Both the position numbers and the translations under genes were made by a program. Shown one piece after another: positions 55,238 through 64,000 of a DNA stretch of 64,000 nucleotides (its first letter is position 1; every line of letters begins with the position of its first letter). Origin of the DNA: Norana najaformis. Lineage: Eukaryota; Annelida; Clitellata; Crassiclitellata; Hormogastridae. The stretch spans positions 18,810,050 through 18,874,049 of the forward strand of contig OZ029928.1 of assembly GCA_964023275.1 (NCBI GenBank), read 5' to 3'. A model generated the notes under the pieces. It had not been told where the DNA came from and ran no database searches. It was given only the letters and a program-made list of their open reading frames with translations.

Positions 55238-55351
55238 TTGATCGAATTCACAGTCTCTGACTCCTGCGAATTTTCCGTTTTCACAAAGGCACGCTACTGT
55301 TTGATTTTTGCGTTTTTTCCCTTCGAAATCTGCTCGCCATCTTGAATACAT
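55238..55351 (-). CDS. Possible first coding exon, unknown gene
   Basis: A frame from ATG at 55351 to a strong GTAAGT donor after 55238 encodes 38 residues (MYSRWRADFEGKKRKNQTVA...). The start overlaps AAGATGGCGAGC, a typical YY1-type downstream promoter element. The same motif contains an alternative ATG in another frame that stops after 19 codons. I recognise no family and found no second exon, so this is tentative. Confidence 0.22.
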
Positions 55352-55790
55352 TCAAAATCAGATCTCAGAAACGTTTGTTAACCTGACTGGCTGAATTTAG
55401 CAGAAACTGGTCCGCATTTACCCGTCTAGAGACCAAGTTGGCCGCGTCATTCACAACAAAACATGAAATTGACATAGCGCAAATAAAATAAAATGCCTAC
55501 ACGTAAAAATTATTATCTAGGTATATACAGTCAGCTACTCTTCACGTGTTCAACTTTATTTTTACGTAAACATGGCGTCATGGCTTTATGGGGTCAATTT
55601 GAAATCGAAAATATTGATTGGCTGTTAATGCGTTCAAGCCACGCCCACCTTATTCGGTCGAGTGAGTTGAAAATGGCGTATAGTGCACGGAATATTTTAA
55701 CTATTTCTTTCGACTTCTTACTGTGAAATTCACTTCAAAATGTTTGGCTAACTGTTCGGAAAGCCTCATAAAAAAGATCTCATCTTACAG
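55320..55790. promoter_or_regulatory. Candidate divergent promoter
   Basis: On the minus side there is AAGATGGCGAGC and GAATGACGCGGCC. On the plus side there is GATTGGCTG (CCAAT), CCACGCCCACC, and an exon-like end TCTCATCTTACAG before GTAAAA at about 55791. Transcription direction and products are unknown. Confidence 0.35.
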
Positions 55791-55791
55791 G

Positions 55792-56730
55792 TAAAAACCA
55801 GTACAGAATTACATTGTGTTTCATCGTTCTCTTTCAGAATACAATTTCTAACAGCAAATTCAAAACCGCGACTCTTACAGCTTCATTCTTTGTTGAATAA
55901 ATTGCGCTCAAAGTTCAAAATGCCCCAATTTTATGAAATATGTTGAAATGCCCAATGTTTCAACAAAGCCGATTCCCAAACAGTCAACTGCATAATCTGA
56001 AGTACCCTATGGCATCAATGCCCTAGTTTCACCAAACCTAGAGGCATTCCGAAATTGTTTATAAGCAGCTAAATGAAATTCGAGCAGGCCAGGTTAAACT
56101 ACAATTGGATTTGTAATCTGTGGACCGTCCTACTCAGAGTATAATTCAACATTGGGCGACGACTTATTTACATACCGACACTTGTCCAATTTGTCATTCT
56201 AAGCCACAAAAGCTCGTCTGAAATCTTTAAAATGTGGAGGAAGCTATAGAATGTACGTTATCTATGTAAAAGTATATCTTTCGGTGTTGATTTCACGCCC
56301 CAAGACTGCCATTTTCCCAGCGTTGTTTACGTTTCCAAGGGTTGCACCAGATGTACCGCAAATCTCAAATGCTCGAGGTATGCCAGAGATATTTGGCATG
56401 GCGACCTCCTAAATATGACACCCTCTAGTCTAAAGGGTTTCCCTTAAATCTCTACTCTGTACCATTCACTTGATACTGAGAATCTCTACTCGGTACTCGA
56501 CACCCTCCTCTAGATACTTTGATTCGATTTCAAGTACACTTCTTTGACCAAGTATTAGCAATGATATTGGGTGTCATTTGTCACTCTTAAATATATGTAA
56601 ATGCAAAGTAATAGAACATTAAATTACAGACACTTTGTGATATAACTGATTATCACTCACAGAAGCTTGACACAATCGTTTTCTCGTTCGTACTTGGAGA
56701 CCAAATGCACTTCGAAGCTCTTAGGTACCG
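55792..56730. other. Unannotated interval
   Basis: No recognisable coding exon or repeat family. Confidence 0.35.
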
Positions 56731-56734
56731 TGGA

Positions 56735-57065
56735 CTGCTAGAAGACAACTGAGTGGGTCCTGGAGACTGCAGGATTAGAGAGGAGTCTACTCGGATTAAT
56801 CAAAATGATGAAGCTTTCACACTTCGGGCGTGTGCTACGTAAGAGTAGAGACTGCTTAGAGAAAGAGATCAACCAAGGCACAATGCGTGGATCCTGAGCT
56901 CAGGGGAAGACCCAAGATGACATGGATCGATAACATCAAGTCGTGACTGAATTATCGTTCGACCAGTTATTACAGGAGACGAGGGACAGAAGCAGATGGC
57001 ACAAAACTGTCCATGGTGCAGCCAATCCTCGGCTCGAGGACGGCTGAAGACAAGGACAAGACAAG
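56735..57065 (+). mobile_element. LINE-R 3' coding fragment
   Basis: In plus orientation it encodes PKMTWIDNIKS then a stop, with RRGTEADGTKLS in another frame. It is frame-broken and homologous to 49268-49640. Confidence 0.75.
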
Positions 57066-57340
57066 GGACTCTACACAAAAATCATTAATCAATCACAGTC
57101 GGATATTAATCAAACCTTATTCAAATCATGAACGAATCTCAGATCACTGATAAAGAAATAAGAGAAATACACCATACAAGTAGTAATTACAGTATCTGAA
57201 TAAACCAGAATACAGTACACCTACGTACAATCTCATGCAGGTACTTAAAACATAAGCATACTCGTAAGTACACTTCTTACTTAAAGCATAAGCATACTCG
57301 TAAGTACACTTATTACACATTTTATGATAATTATGAGAAA
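57066..57340. other. Unannotated interval
   Basis: GCATACTCGTAAGTACACTT is duplicated (about 57256 and 57292). No gene is seen. Confidence 0.4.
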
Positions 57341-57584
57341 TTAAAGGAAAGTACCGTTGCTGAACTGGACCGTGGTCATGGGTTCAAAATCAGCGAGCCA
57401 CTGGCAAAAGCTGAAACCACAACAGACCCTTACACTAACGTCGACAAAAGTAGGAATGGGTGATCTTCTAGGTCTGATTCGGCATTTCCGGCGTGCTTGG
57501 CAGGTGGAAGTACAACGCTTCGGGTAACGGGACTGACGTGCATGATCAAAAGGTCGTGGCACTTCGGCGCCAGGATGGAGTGCG
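57341..57584 (-). other. Probable 3' flank or UTR of nrarp
   Basis: It lies immediately downstream of the nrarp stop. No separate gene is recognised. Confidence 0.35.
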
Positions 57585-57612
57585 ATATAAAATTGATATA
57601 GCGCCTTTATCG
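57585..57612 (-). repeat. GGCGC-TATA retroelement-tail motif at the nrarp stop codon
   Basis: Directly after the TAA, the transcript-sense strand reads AAAGGCGCTATATCAATTTT. This resembles the 3' module of the LINE and SINE families elsewhere in the window. It could be a remnant insertion that set the present C-terminus. This is an inference from similarity over about 20 bases. Confidence 0.35.
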
Positions 57613-58086
57613 TTTGTAGGCGTTGATAAGATACATGGCGATGTCACGGTGACCGCTCCAGGCTGCGATGTGCAGGGCACTCCACCCGTCTCGGTTGGCC
57701 AGTCGGACATCGGCCCCGAACTGGATGAGCAGCTTAACGAGTTCGAGGTTTCCATCCTGGCAGCTCTGGTGGAGTGCCGTCTGCCCGTCGTTGTTGTAGC
57801 AGTTGACGTCGACCTTGTTCTGCAGTTCCTCGAGCAACCGCTGCAGTCCGCCGGCATCGCCGTTTCGGACCGCCTCCTGGAAGATGCCCTGATGCGAAGC
57901 CGTTGTCTTCGGCCCCCCTGCGTGGCCCGCGGTCCCTCCGTGGGGGACGGCACCCGGCGGAGCGGCTTGCGTGGCGTAGAAGCCCTGAGGGTGACGCTTC
58001 GGCCTTGGGTTCATGGGGAGCGCCTGAAGACACAACGACGTCGGTGGTGGTGGTGGTGGTGATAATCGACAGAGGTCGTCTTGCAT
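57607..58086 (-). CDS. nrarp: NRARP-like Notch-regulated ankyrin repeat protein
   Basis: An intact frame of 159 codons encodes two ankyrin repeats near its C-terminus: residues 100-130 (DGQTALHQSCQDGNLELVK...) and 131-159 (NRDGWSALHIAAWSGH...). The segment IFQEAVRNGD at 68-77 leads into a pre-ankyrin helix. These blocks match vertebrate NRARP almost residue for residue (ALHQS, DGNLELVKLL, FGAD, RLANRDGWSALHIAA). NRARP is a Notch target that binds the Notch intracellular domain-CSL complex and promotes its turnover; it also affects LEF1. Vertebrate NRARP is about 114 residues. This protein has an extra proline- and glycine-rich N-terminus, so the true start may be Met25 (58014) or follow an upstream intron, since TCTTCAG lies just 5' of Met25. 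The C-terminus is about five residues shorter than in human and runs straight into a retroelement-like TATA/GGCGC motif. Confidence 0.9.
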   Translation of the reverse strand: MQDDLCRLSPPPPPPTSLCLQALPMNPRPKRHPQGFYATQAAPPGAVPHGGTAGHAGGPKTTASHQGIFQEAVRNGDAGGLQRLLEELQNKVDVNCYNNDGQTALHQSCQDGNLELVKLLIQFGADVRLANRDGWSALHIAAWSGHRDIAMYLINAYKR

Positions 58087-58309
58087 CTAGATCGGCGAGT
58101 AGATCTTCCACCGACCCTCTCCAACCCCTCTGCACCCCTGCGTTTCAGAGAACTATCGACTGCTGATAAAAACGTTGAGAACTTTCTCTACTATCCACGT
58201 GGAATCCTCGCGCACACTTCGACGAAACTATTCCAGCTGCACTGGAGAAAGCGGACCGATTAGCACCTCGTAAAATCCAGACGCATCCGCGCTGCCTGCG
58301 CTCTTTCGC

Positions 58310-58645
58310 CACTACCTCCAGTCACCATAAACCAGGATCAGCACCCTGTATAAAATCCAGAGCCCGTGACGCTCCTGGCTCTTTCTCGACACTACCTCCA
58401 GTCACCATAAACCAGGATGAGCATCCTGTATAAAATCCAAAGCCCGTGACGCTCCTGGCTCTTTCTCGGCACTACCTCCAGTCACTAGAAACCAGGATGA
58501 GCACCCAATCAAATCCAGACCCCGTGTCGCTCCTGGCTCTTTCTCGGCACTACCTCCAGTCACCAGAAACCAGGATGAGCACCCAATAAAATCCAAAACC
58601 CGTGACGCTCCAGGCGCTTTCTCTGCACTACCCCCAGTCACCAGA
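58310..58645. repeat. Tandem repeat, 77-80 bp unit
   Basis: Four to five copies of a unit with CACTACCTCCAGTCACCAG and ACGCTCCTGGCTCTTTCTC occur, spaced 80, 80, 78 and 77 bp. The 78-bp units keep a 26-residue open frame on the minus strand, probably by chance. The array lies about 0.3 kb upstream of nrarp. Confidence 0.88.
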
Positions 58646-59075
58646 ACTATTCATCAAGTGCAAACCCGAACCCCAACGAACGTCCAACTGTCCCGTCCTG
58701 ACACGGATCGGTCATCCACGTCTCCTTGCTGTCTGTGACAAGAAGCACTTCTGGTAGAATAACTCCCGCCTAGCTACGCCCCAGCAACTGACGTCGGTGG
58801 GCCAGCCGTAGTAGTAAGGTGTGCGTTGAACGCTAAGTCTGCGATAGACGACTGAGGCTGTTCTCGTTTCGGAACCGAGCGAGTGTAGGTCAACAGAGAC
58901 GCCCATTCGCCGAACAACGGGTCACAATGCGTTCCACAGTAGCGGCTTCTTACTCGCCTCGGAAACGCAACGCAAGCTACGCCGCCGTCTACGGCGAACT
59001 CTCTCGGTGTCTCTCACAGCAGACGTCTGTGAAAGGAGGTTGTTGGTACGTGCACACAAGGCACCCAGTGAAAAC
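58646..59075. other. GC-rich interval upstream of nrarp
   Basis: No exon was resolved. It could hold distal regulatory sequence of nrarp. Confidence 0.3.
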
Positions 59076-59079
59076 TGAT

Positions 59080-59082
59080 CGC

Positions 59083-59145
<63 letters not shown>

Positions 59146-59417
59146 CACAGACAGACAGACAGACAGACACACAGACAGACAGACACACAGACAGACAGAC
59201 AGACAGTGAGAGGTGGGAAAAAACTAAGTGGAGAGAGGAGAAGGAGATGGATGAGGACACGGGCATACAGACAGACAAAGAGACACAGACACACAGACAG
59301 ACACCAGAGAGCCACAGAGAGAGAGAGAGAGAGAGAGAAGTAGAGAGAAGTAGAGAGAGAGAGTGAGAGGTGCGAAAGAGACGAAGTGTAGAGAGGACAG
59401 TGAGATGGATGAGGACG

Positions 59418-59449
<32 letters not shown>

Positions 59450-59475
59450 GGAGAGGAAAGGTATGAATGACAGCT
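59080..59475. repeat. (ACAG)n and (GA)n compound tract
   Basis: A long ACAG run to 59206, then AGAGAG and CAGACAGA stretches. Confidence 0.93.
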
Positions 59476-59915
59476 GTAGAAAGTGAAAGGGAGACAGAGA
59501 CGAGTCGACAGAGTGAGCCGAGGAGAGAAGGGAGAGAGACAGGAGAGGAGGGAGAAAGGCGAGAGAGAGACAGAGAGACAAAGAGAGAGTGTGTGTTACG
59601 CAGACGGGCAGGGAGGCACGCAAGCGACGGCCCAGCAGGCAGAGGCCCTGTGGCCTGCGGGCGTAGGCTGCCTTCGGCCTACGGAAGATAAATTCGGTTG
59701 ACCGCCGGCGAAAGGTGGCGGACGGGGCCCCCTGTCTCCGCGGTCAACACTCCAAATCTCTCTTTCGTCGTCTTCGGACTATTCTGCTGAATGTAGGCCG
59801 ATCTGTCTCCGTCTGTCTCTGTCCGTCTTTCTGTCTCACTCCGTATGATTCCGTCTCTCAACTCTTCAATCTAGAATGAAGAAGGCCATTCCAGATAAAT
59901 CTTTTCTTCGTAGCC
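59476..59915. other. Unannotated GA-rich to GC-rich interval
   Basis: GAGAGA-rich DNA grades into a GC-rich stretch with an imperfect inverted repeat (GGCGTAGGCTGCCTTCGGCC, about 59659-59678). Confidence 0.4.
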
Positions 59916-59924
59916 AAAGGCACA

Positions 59925-60375
59925 TCTCCCAACGATGGCTAAGTCGCGGCAAGCAGTTTATTCACTGGCACTCAGTCAAAATAAAATCGATAGGCAGGAA
60001 TGGTTCGGTTCCAGGTCAAGATCCAAGGGTCAGGCAGGCAGACAGTCGGACGGCTACGGTGCACGGTGTTTGGAATTGGATCTGCAGGAAAGATAAGGGG
60101 AAGAAGGATATCTTATGACTGTAGTTGATTTTTGTTTTTTAACCCACGTACAGCGCCCTTTTCTTCGGCCTCGGCTGTGCTACGGCGCTATATAAATTGT
60201 CTTATTATTAGTATTATTATTATTATTAAGAGGAATCAGGACAGGATCTGCAGAAGAAGAAGATCCGCGCTGAGATTACAAGGGGTGAAGTGATATTGAG
60301 TTCGTATGATCGATCAGATAATTGTAATTCTGGTGGGAGTTTATTCCAGATGAGTGGAGCTTTCTTTGGGCGCTG
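59925..60375 (-). mobile_element. LINE-A 3' end interrupted by a nested LINE-B
   Basis: The 3' UTR part (59925-60105) and coding end (about 60232-60350; APLIWNKLPPELQLSD and NITSPLVISA on the minus strand) are separated by a plus-strand LINE-B tail at 60106-60230. Confidence 0.82.
60106..60230 (+). mobile_element. LINE-B 3' UTR nested in LINE-A
   Basis: GATATCTTATGACTGTAGTT, CAGCGCCCTTTTCTTCGGCC, GGCGCTATATAAATTGTCTT and a (TTA)n tail lie inside the LINE-A copy, in opposite orientation. Confidence 0.82.
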
Positions 60376-60402
60376 TAGAATTCTTGAGATTATGAATACG
60401 GT

Positions 60403-60650
60403 AATTGTTATCGTAATTCCGAGATTTCTACAGCGACCAACAAATGCCACATCGCGGAGACCAGCTTATTCACAGGCGCTCAGTCAAAACAATCGATAGG
60501 CAAGAGTTCGGTTCGAGGTCAAGATCCAAAAGTCAGACGGAGAGACAGCGTGGCAGCTACGGGGGTGGTGGTGTTTGGGGTTGGAGAGGAGAGAGAGATA
60601 AAAGGAAGAAGAGGTGTCAGGATAGGATCCGTGAAAGAGGAATATGGGGG
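60403..60650 (-). mobile_element. LINE-A 3' end
   Basis: Reverse orientation, with the TATCGTAATTCCGAGATTTC tail and GGCGCTCAGTCAAAACAATC. Confidence 0.8.
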
Positions 60651-60671
60651 CCATTTAAACGGGCTGCGCTA

Positions 60672-60802
60672 ATTGTAATTGTAATGTGACAATTATTAAG
60701 CGCCACTTCACGAATAAACTCATCAGAGGCGCTCCCTACCCGAACCAGTGAGACTATTGTCAAATGATACTGACTTCCGGCGCTTGCGAGATTGCAGAAG
60801 TG
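60672..60802 (-). mobile_element. LINE-H 3' end
   Basis: ATTGTAATTGTAATGTGACA, then TTATTAAGCGCCACTTCACG and GAGGCGCTCCCTACCCGAAC. Confidence 0.75.
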
Positions 60803-60807
60803 ACAGT

Positions 60808-60890
60808 GGTACGGTGGTGAAGGATCTCATCCGATTAATTCACTGAAGATTTAGCAGAGTCGAGGCTATAAGGTCGTAGAAAAACGTGCA
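60808..60890 (+). mobile_element. SINE-C tail
   Basis: GGTGGTGAAGGATCTCATCC, TTAGCAGAGTCGAGGC and AGAAAAACGTGC. Confidence 0.65.
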
Positions 60891-60892
60891 AT

Positions 60893-61120
60893 TTTAATTC
60901 TTCCTCTTTCCCTTATCTCTCTTCTCGCTTCAATTTCAAGCACCATCCACTGTAGCCGTCCCACTGTCTGCCTGCCTGACTTCTGGATCTTGACCTGGAA
61001 CCGAACCCTTTTGCCTATCGATTTTGCTTTGTCTGAGCATCTGCGAATAAGCTAGTTTCCGCGACTTAGCTTTCGTTGGGCGCTGTAGAAATCTCGAGTT
61101 TACGATTACATTTACGATCG
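60893..61120 (+). mobile_element. LINE-A 3' UTR
   Basis: TTCTGGATCTTGACCTGGAA, AATAAGCTAGTTTCCGCGAC and TCTCGAGTTTACGATTACAT. Confidence 0.8.
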
Positions 61121-61124
61121 CACG

Positions 61125-61600
61125 TGTGACTATGGATATGCACGGGAGCAGAGGGGTTAAAACGCTGCGTGAAACAAAACACCTTTGGAACGGCCCTTAT
61201 AGGTGACCCCCGCCAGGCCGTAGAGCAAGTGAACGGTGATTGGCTGGTTTCGGCGAAACCCGCGTATACGCCGGAGGTCTGCTTTTCATTAACCTTCACA
61301 ACCGCGTGGGAAACGGTCTCGTGTATCACTCGCTGTGTCTGTGCGTCCGTCCGGGTGATGGTCTCTGTGTGCGCCTCGCGTACGTTTCGCACTGCCGCGC
61401 GTAATTGGGGCAGGCCCTCTGACGGGGGATTTTAATTTGCGTTCCCATCGTGGTTGAGGGCTCGGTGGCTGGGTTGCATGTTTGGCCCCTCCCGGATCAA
61501 AGCTTCGAAGAAAGGGGTGGGCAGGAAGAGGGGGTAGATCTTGCGGGGGTTCCCAGTTTGATGGGGCCATCTTTAAAATGGCCGTAATGGCCGTATGCAA
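61125..61600. other. Unannotated GC-rich interval
   Basis: Two overlapping open frames (61066-61392 minus, 61169-61435 plus) have no recognisable domain. Inference: promoter-like or anonymous DNA. Confidence 0.3.
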
Positions 61601-61850
61601 TTAGCAAGTTGCTATATAGCAGATAAGACAGATTATATAGCAGATAACTCCGCCACTGCCTTTATAGTCGGGTGGTTCCAGTCCCATGTCTGGATAAAAG
61701 AGGAGGGCGACGTCAACGGCATTTGATGCCATGAGATCTAGTTAAACACTGGAAACTACTACTATATAGCAGATAAGACAGATTAGGAAGTTGCTATATA
61801 GCAGATAAGACAGCTCTTCCTAGGGTTAGCTGTTCAATGGAACCATCTTT
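61601..61850. repeat. Short repeat GTTGCTATATAGCAGATAAG with inserted element F
   Basis: TATATAGCAGATAAGACAG occurs four times. The minus-strand element F copy at 61648-61762 sits between two of them. Confidence 0.7.
61648..61762 (-). mobile_element. Element F copy with candidate target-site duplication
   Basis: It is flanked by TATATAGCAGATAA at 61634-61647 and 61763-61776. The family is about 115-120 bp, with an internal GGCAT...ATGCC inverted repeat. Confidence 0.72.
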
Positions 61851-61989
61851 AAATGGCCGTTTGCGATTAGGAAGTTGCTAAGACTTTTGCCTCCACTTAA
61901 TATTACACGTAGCATTTTTGTCAGCTTCTGTGTGAGGTACCACATTTCGTCAGGACGATTCGGCGTAATAAGAGGACACCCTACTAGCA

Positions 61990-62230
61990 GTAGTAGCTCC
62001 AATGTTCAACGACATCTTATGGCATCAAATGCCGTTGACGTTGCCCTCCTCCTTTATCCAGGCTTGGGACTGGCACTATCCGACTAAATGCAGTGGCGGA
62101 GTTAACTAGCGATTAGTAGTAGTTCCGATGTTCAACGACATCTTATGGCATCAAATGCCGTTGACGTTGCCCTCCTCCTTTATCCATGCTTGGGACTGGC
62201 ACTATCCGACTAAAACAAGTGGGGGAGTTT
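61990..62230 (+). mobile_element. Two tandem element F copies
   Basis: Copies at about 61990-62106 and 62108-62230 share over 90% identity by eye, with TTCAACGACATCTTATGGCA and GGGACTGGCACTATCCGACT. Confidence 0.8.
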
Positions 62231-62335
62231 AAGTGTGTAAAGAACTTGCCTTATTCTATTTATGTTGTATTTATATTTGCGAATGGCAAACTATGAATTC
62301 AGTAATTCTATGCATGCGTATTATATTCTATGTAT

Positions 62336-62995
<660 letters not shown>

Positions 62996-62999
62996 TCAC

Positions 63000-63625
63000 T
63001 GTGTGTCTGTGTGTGTCTGTCTCTCTGTCTGTCTGTGTGTGTGAATGTCTGTCTCAATATCTAGTATCTATTAGAATATCTGTCTGTCTGCCTATCTGTC
63101 TGTCTGTCTGCCTGTCTGCATATCTGTCTGTCTGTATGCATATCTAATATTTGTCTTTCTGTCTGTCTGTCTGCCTGCCTGTCTGTCTGTCTGTCTGCAT
63201 ATCTGTCTGTCTCTCTGTCTGTCTGCATATCTAATATTTGTCTGTCTGCCTGCCTGCCTGTCTGTCTGTCTGTCTGCCTGCCTGTCTGTCTGTCTGCATA
63301 TCTGTCTGTCTCTCTGTCTGTCTCTATGCATATCTAATATTTATCTGTCTGTCTGCCTGCCTGCCTGTCTGTCTGTCTGCCTGCCTGCCTGTCTGTCTGC
63401 CTGCCTGTCTGTCTGCCTGCCTGCCTGTCTGTCTGCCTGTCTGTCTGTCTGCCTGCCTGCCTGTCTGCCTGCCTGTCTGTCTGTCTGTCTGCCTGCCTGC
63501 CTGTCTGTCCGTCTGCCTGTCTGCCCGTCTGTCTGCCTGCCTGTCTGTCTGCCTGCCTGCCTGTCTGTCTGTCTGTCTGCCTGCCTGTATGTCCGTCTGC
63601 CTGTCTGTCTGCCTGTCTGTCTGTG

Positions 63626-63683
<58 letters not shown>

Positions 63684-63690
63684 TGTCCTG
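63000..63690. repeat. (CTGT)n/(CCTG)n array
   Basis: About 690 bp of mixed CTGT and CCTG with a GCATATCTAATATTTGTCTG block recurring at about 63138, 63226 and 63327. It ends in a pure CCTG run. Confidence 0.93.
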
Positions 63691-64000
63691 AATAACCCAA
63701 GTTGTTTCTCACCATATTTTAATCACACGAGAAGAACAGAACGAAACGCAGACAAACACACAGAGAGGCAGAGAAGAGTACACGACAGATCCGTGTAGAC
63801 CGGAGCGTTTGAGAACGTTTTTCCCATAAGGCGACGCGGCCAAATTCCCTCAATGCACCGCCACCAGTCGAGTTTCCCACCGTCCTTCGCTCCAGATCAC
63901 GACACATGCGCTCTAGGCAGTATTCCCACAATGCACTGCGATTATCTGCAGTCTCGCATTTCTCAAAACCGGTGTCTGTGTGTGTGTGTATGTATGCCTG
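63691..64000. other. Unannotated interval to window end
   Basis: No recognisable gene. A GT-rich run starts at about 63973. Confidence 0.35.

Noticed and set aside
55740..55790. Start of a coding exon (ATGTTTGGC...) on the plus strand before a donor
   Set aside because: The ATG is followed by an in-frame TAA after three codons. It is kept only as a promoter or 5' UTR hint.
59207..59220. GTGGGAA at 59213-59219 as a CSL (RBPJ) site controlling nrarp
   Set aside because: It is a single core about 1.1 kb upstream, at the edge of a GA/ACAG tract, with a non-preferred flanking base. No paired site was found closer to the gene.

Overview
This window is a repeat-rich stretch of a metazoan nuclear genome, most likely a marine bilaterian invertebrate (lophotrochozoan or invertebrate deuterostome). 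The species cannot be fixed from the sequence. The evidence is GT-AG introns, animal-type genes (an MFSD10-type transporter, a Notch-regulated ankyrin protein, an LRR-Ig membrane protein), tRNA-derived SINEs, several non-LTR retrotransposon 3' ends and many micro- and minisatellites. No bacterial operon, CRISPR array, rRNA gene or intact tRNA gene was seen.

Three protein-coding genes are well supported. (1) A complete 12-exon MFS transporter gene lies on the minus strand (coding 7558-17226, 470 residues). It was rebuilt exon by exon and closely resembles vertebrate MFSD10. Its introns are filled with satellites and retroelement ends, and intron 1 is almost entirely a 16-bp array. (2) A single-exon LRR-Ig type I membrane protein lies on the plus strand (20922-22634), with a CRE-like cluster just upstream and an array of CTCF-like motifs between it and the MFSD10 promoter. 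(3) A single-exon NRARP-like protein, a feedback regulator of Notch, lies on the minus strand (57607-58086).

Region by region: 1-7500 is intergenic, with a tandem array, a CCAAT and E-box rich putative promoter (2200-3400), SINEs and one LINE 3' end. 7558-17226 is MFSD10. 17330-20900 holds a SINE, the CTCF-like array and LINE ends. 20922-22634 is the LRR-Ig gene. 22640-57300 has no confidently called gene. It holds long microsatellites, minisatellites, LINE and SINE fragments, and three or four CpG-rich promoter-like patches (32.5, 46.4, 55.3-55.8 kb) whose transcripts were not resolved. 57600-58090 is NRARP. 58300-64000 is tandem repeats plus a dense cluster of retroelement ends, including a clear nested insertion.

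The three genes show no sign of acting in one pathway. The main structural themes are a set of distinct retroelement families that share a GGCGC-TATA-like 3' module, and CTCF-like, E-box and CRE motif clusters in gene-poor DNA. Family letters used below (LINE-A, -B, -H, -R, -T; SINE-C, -D, -E; element F, G) are local labels only.
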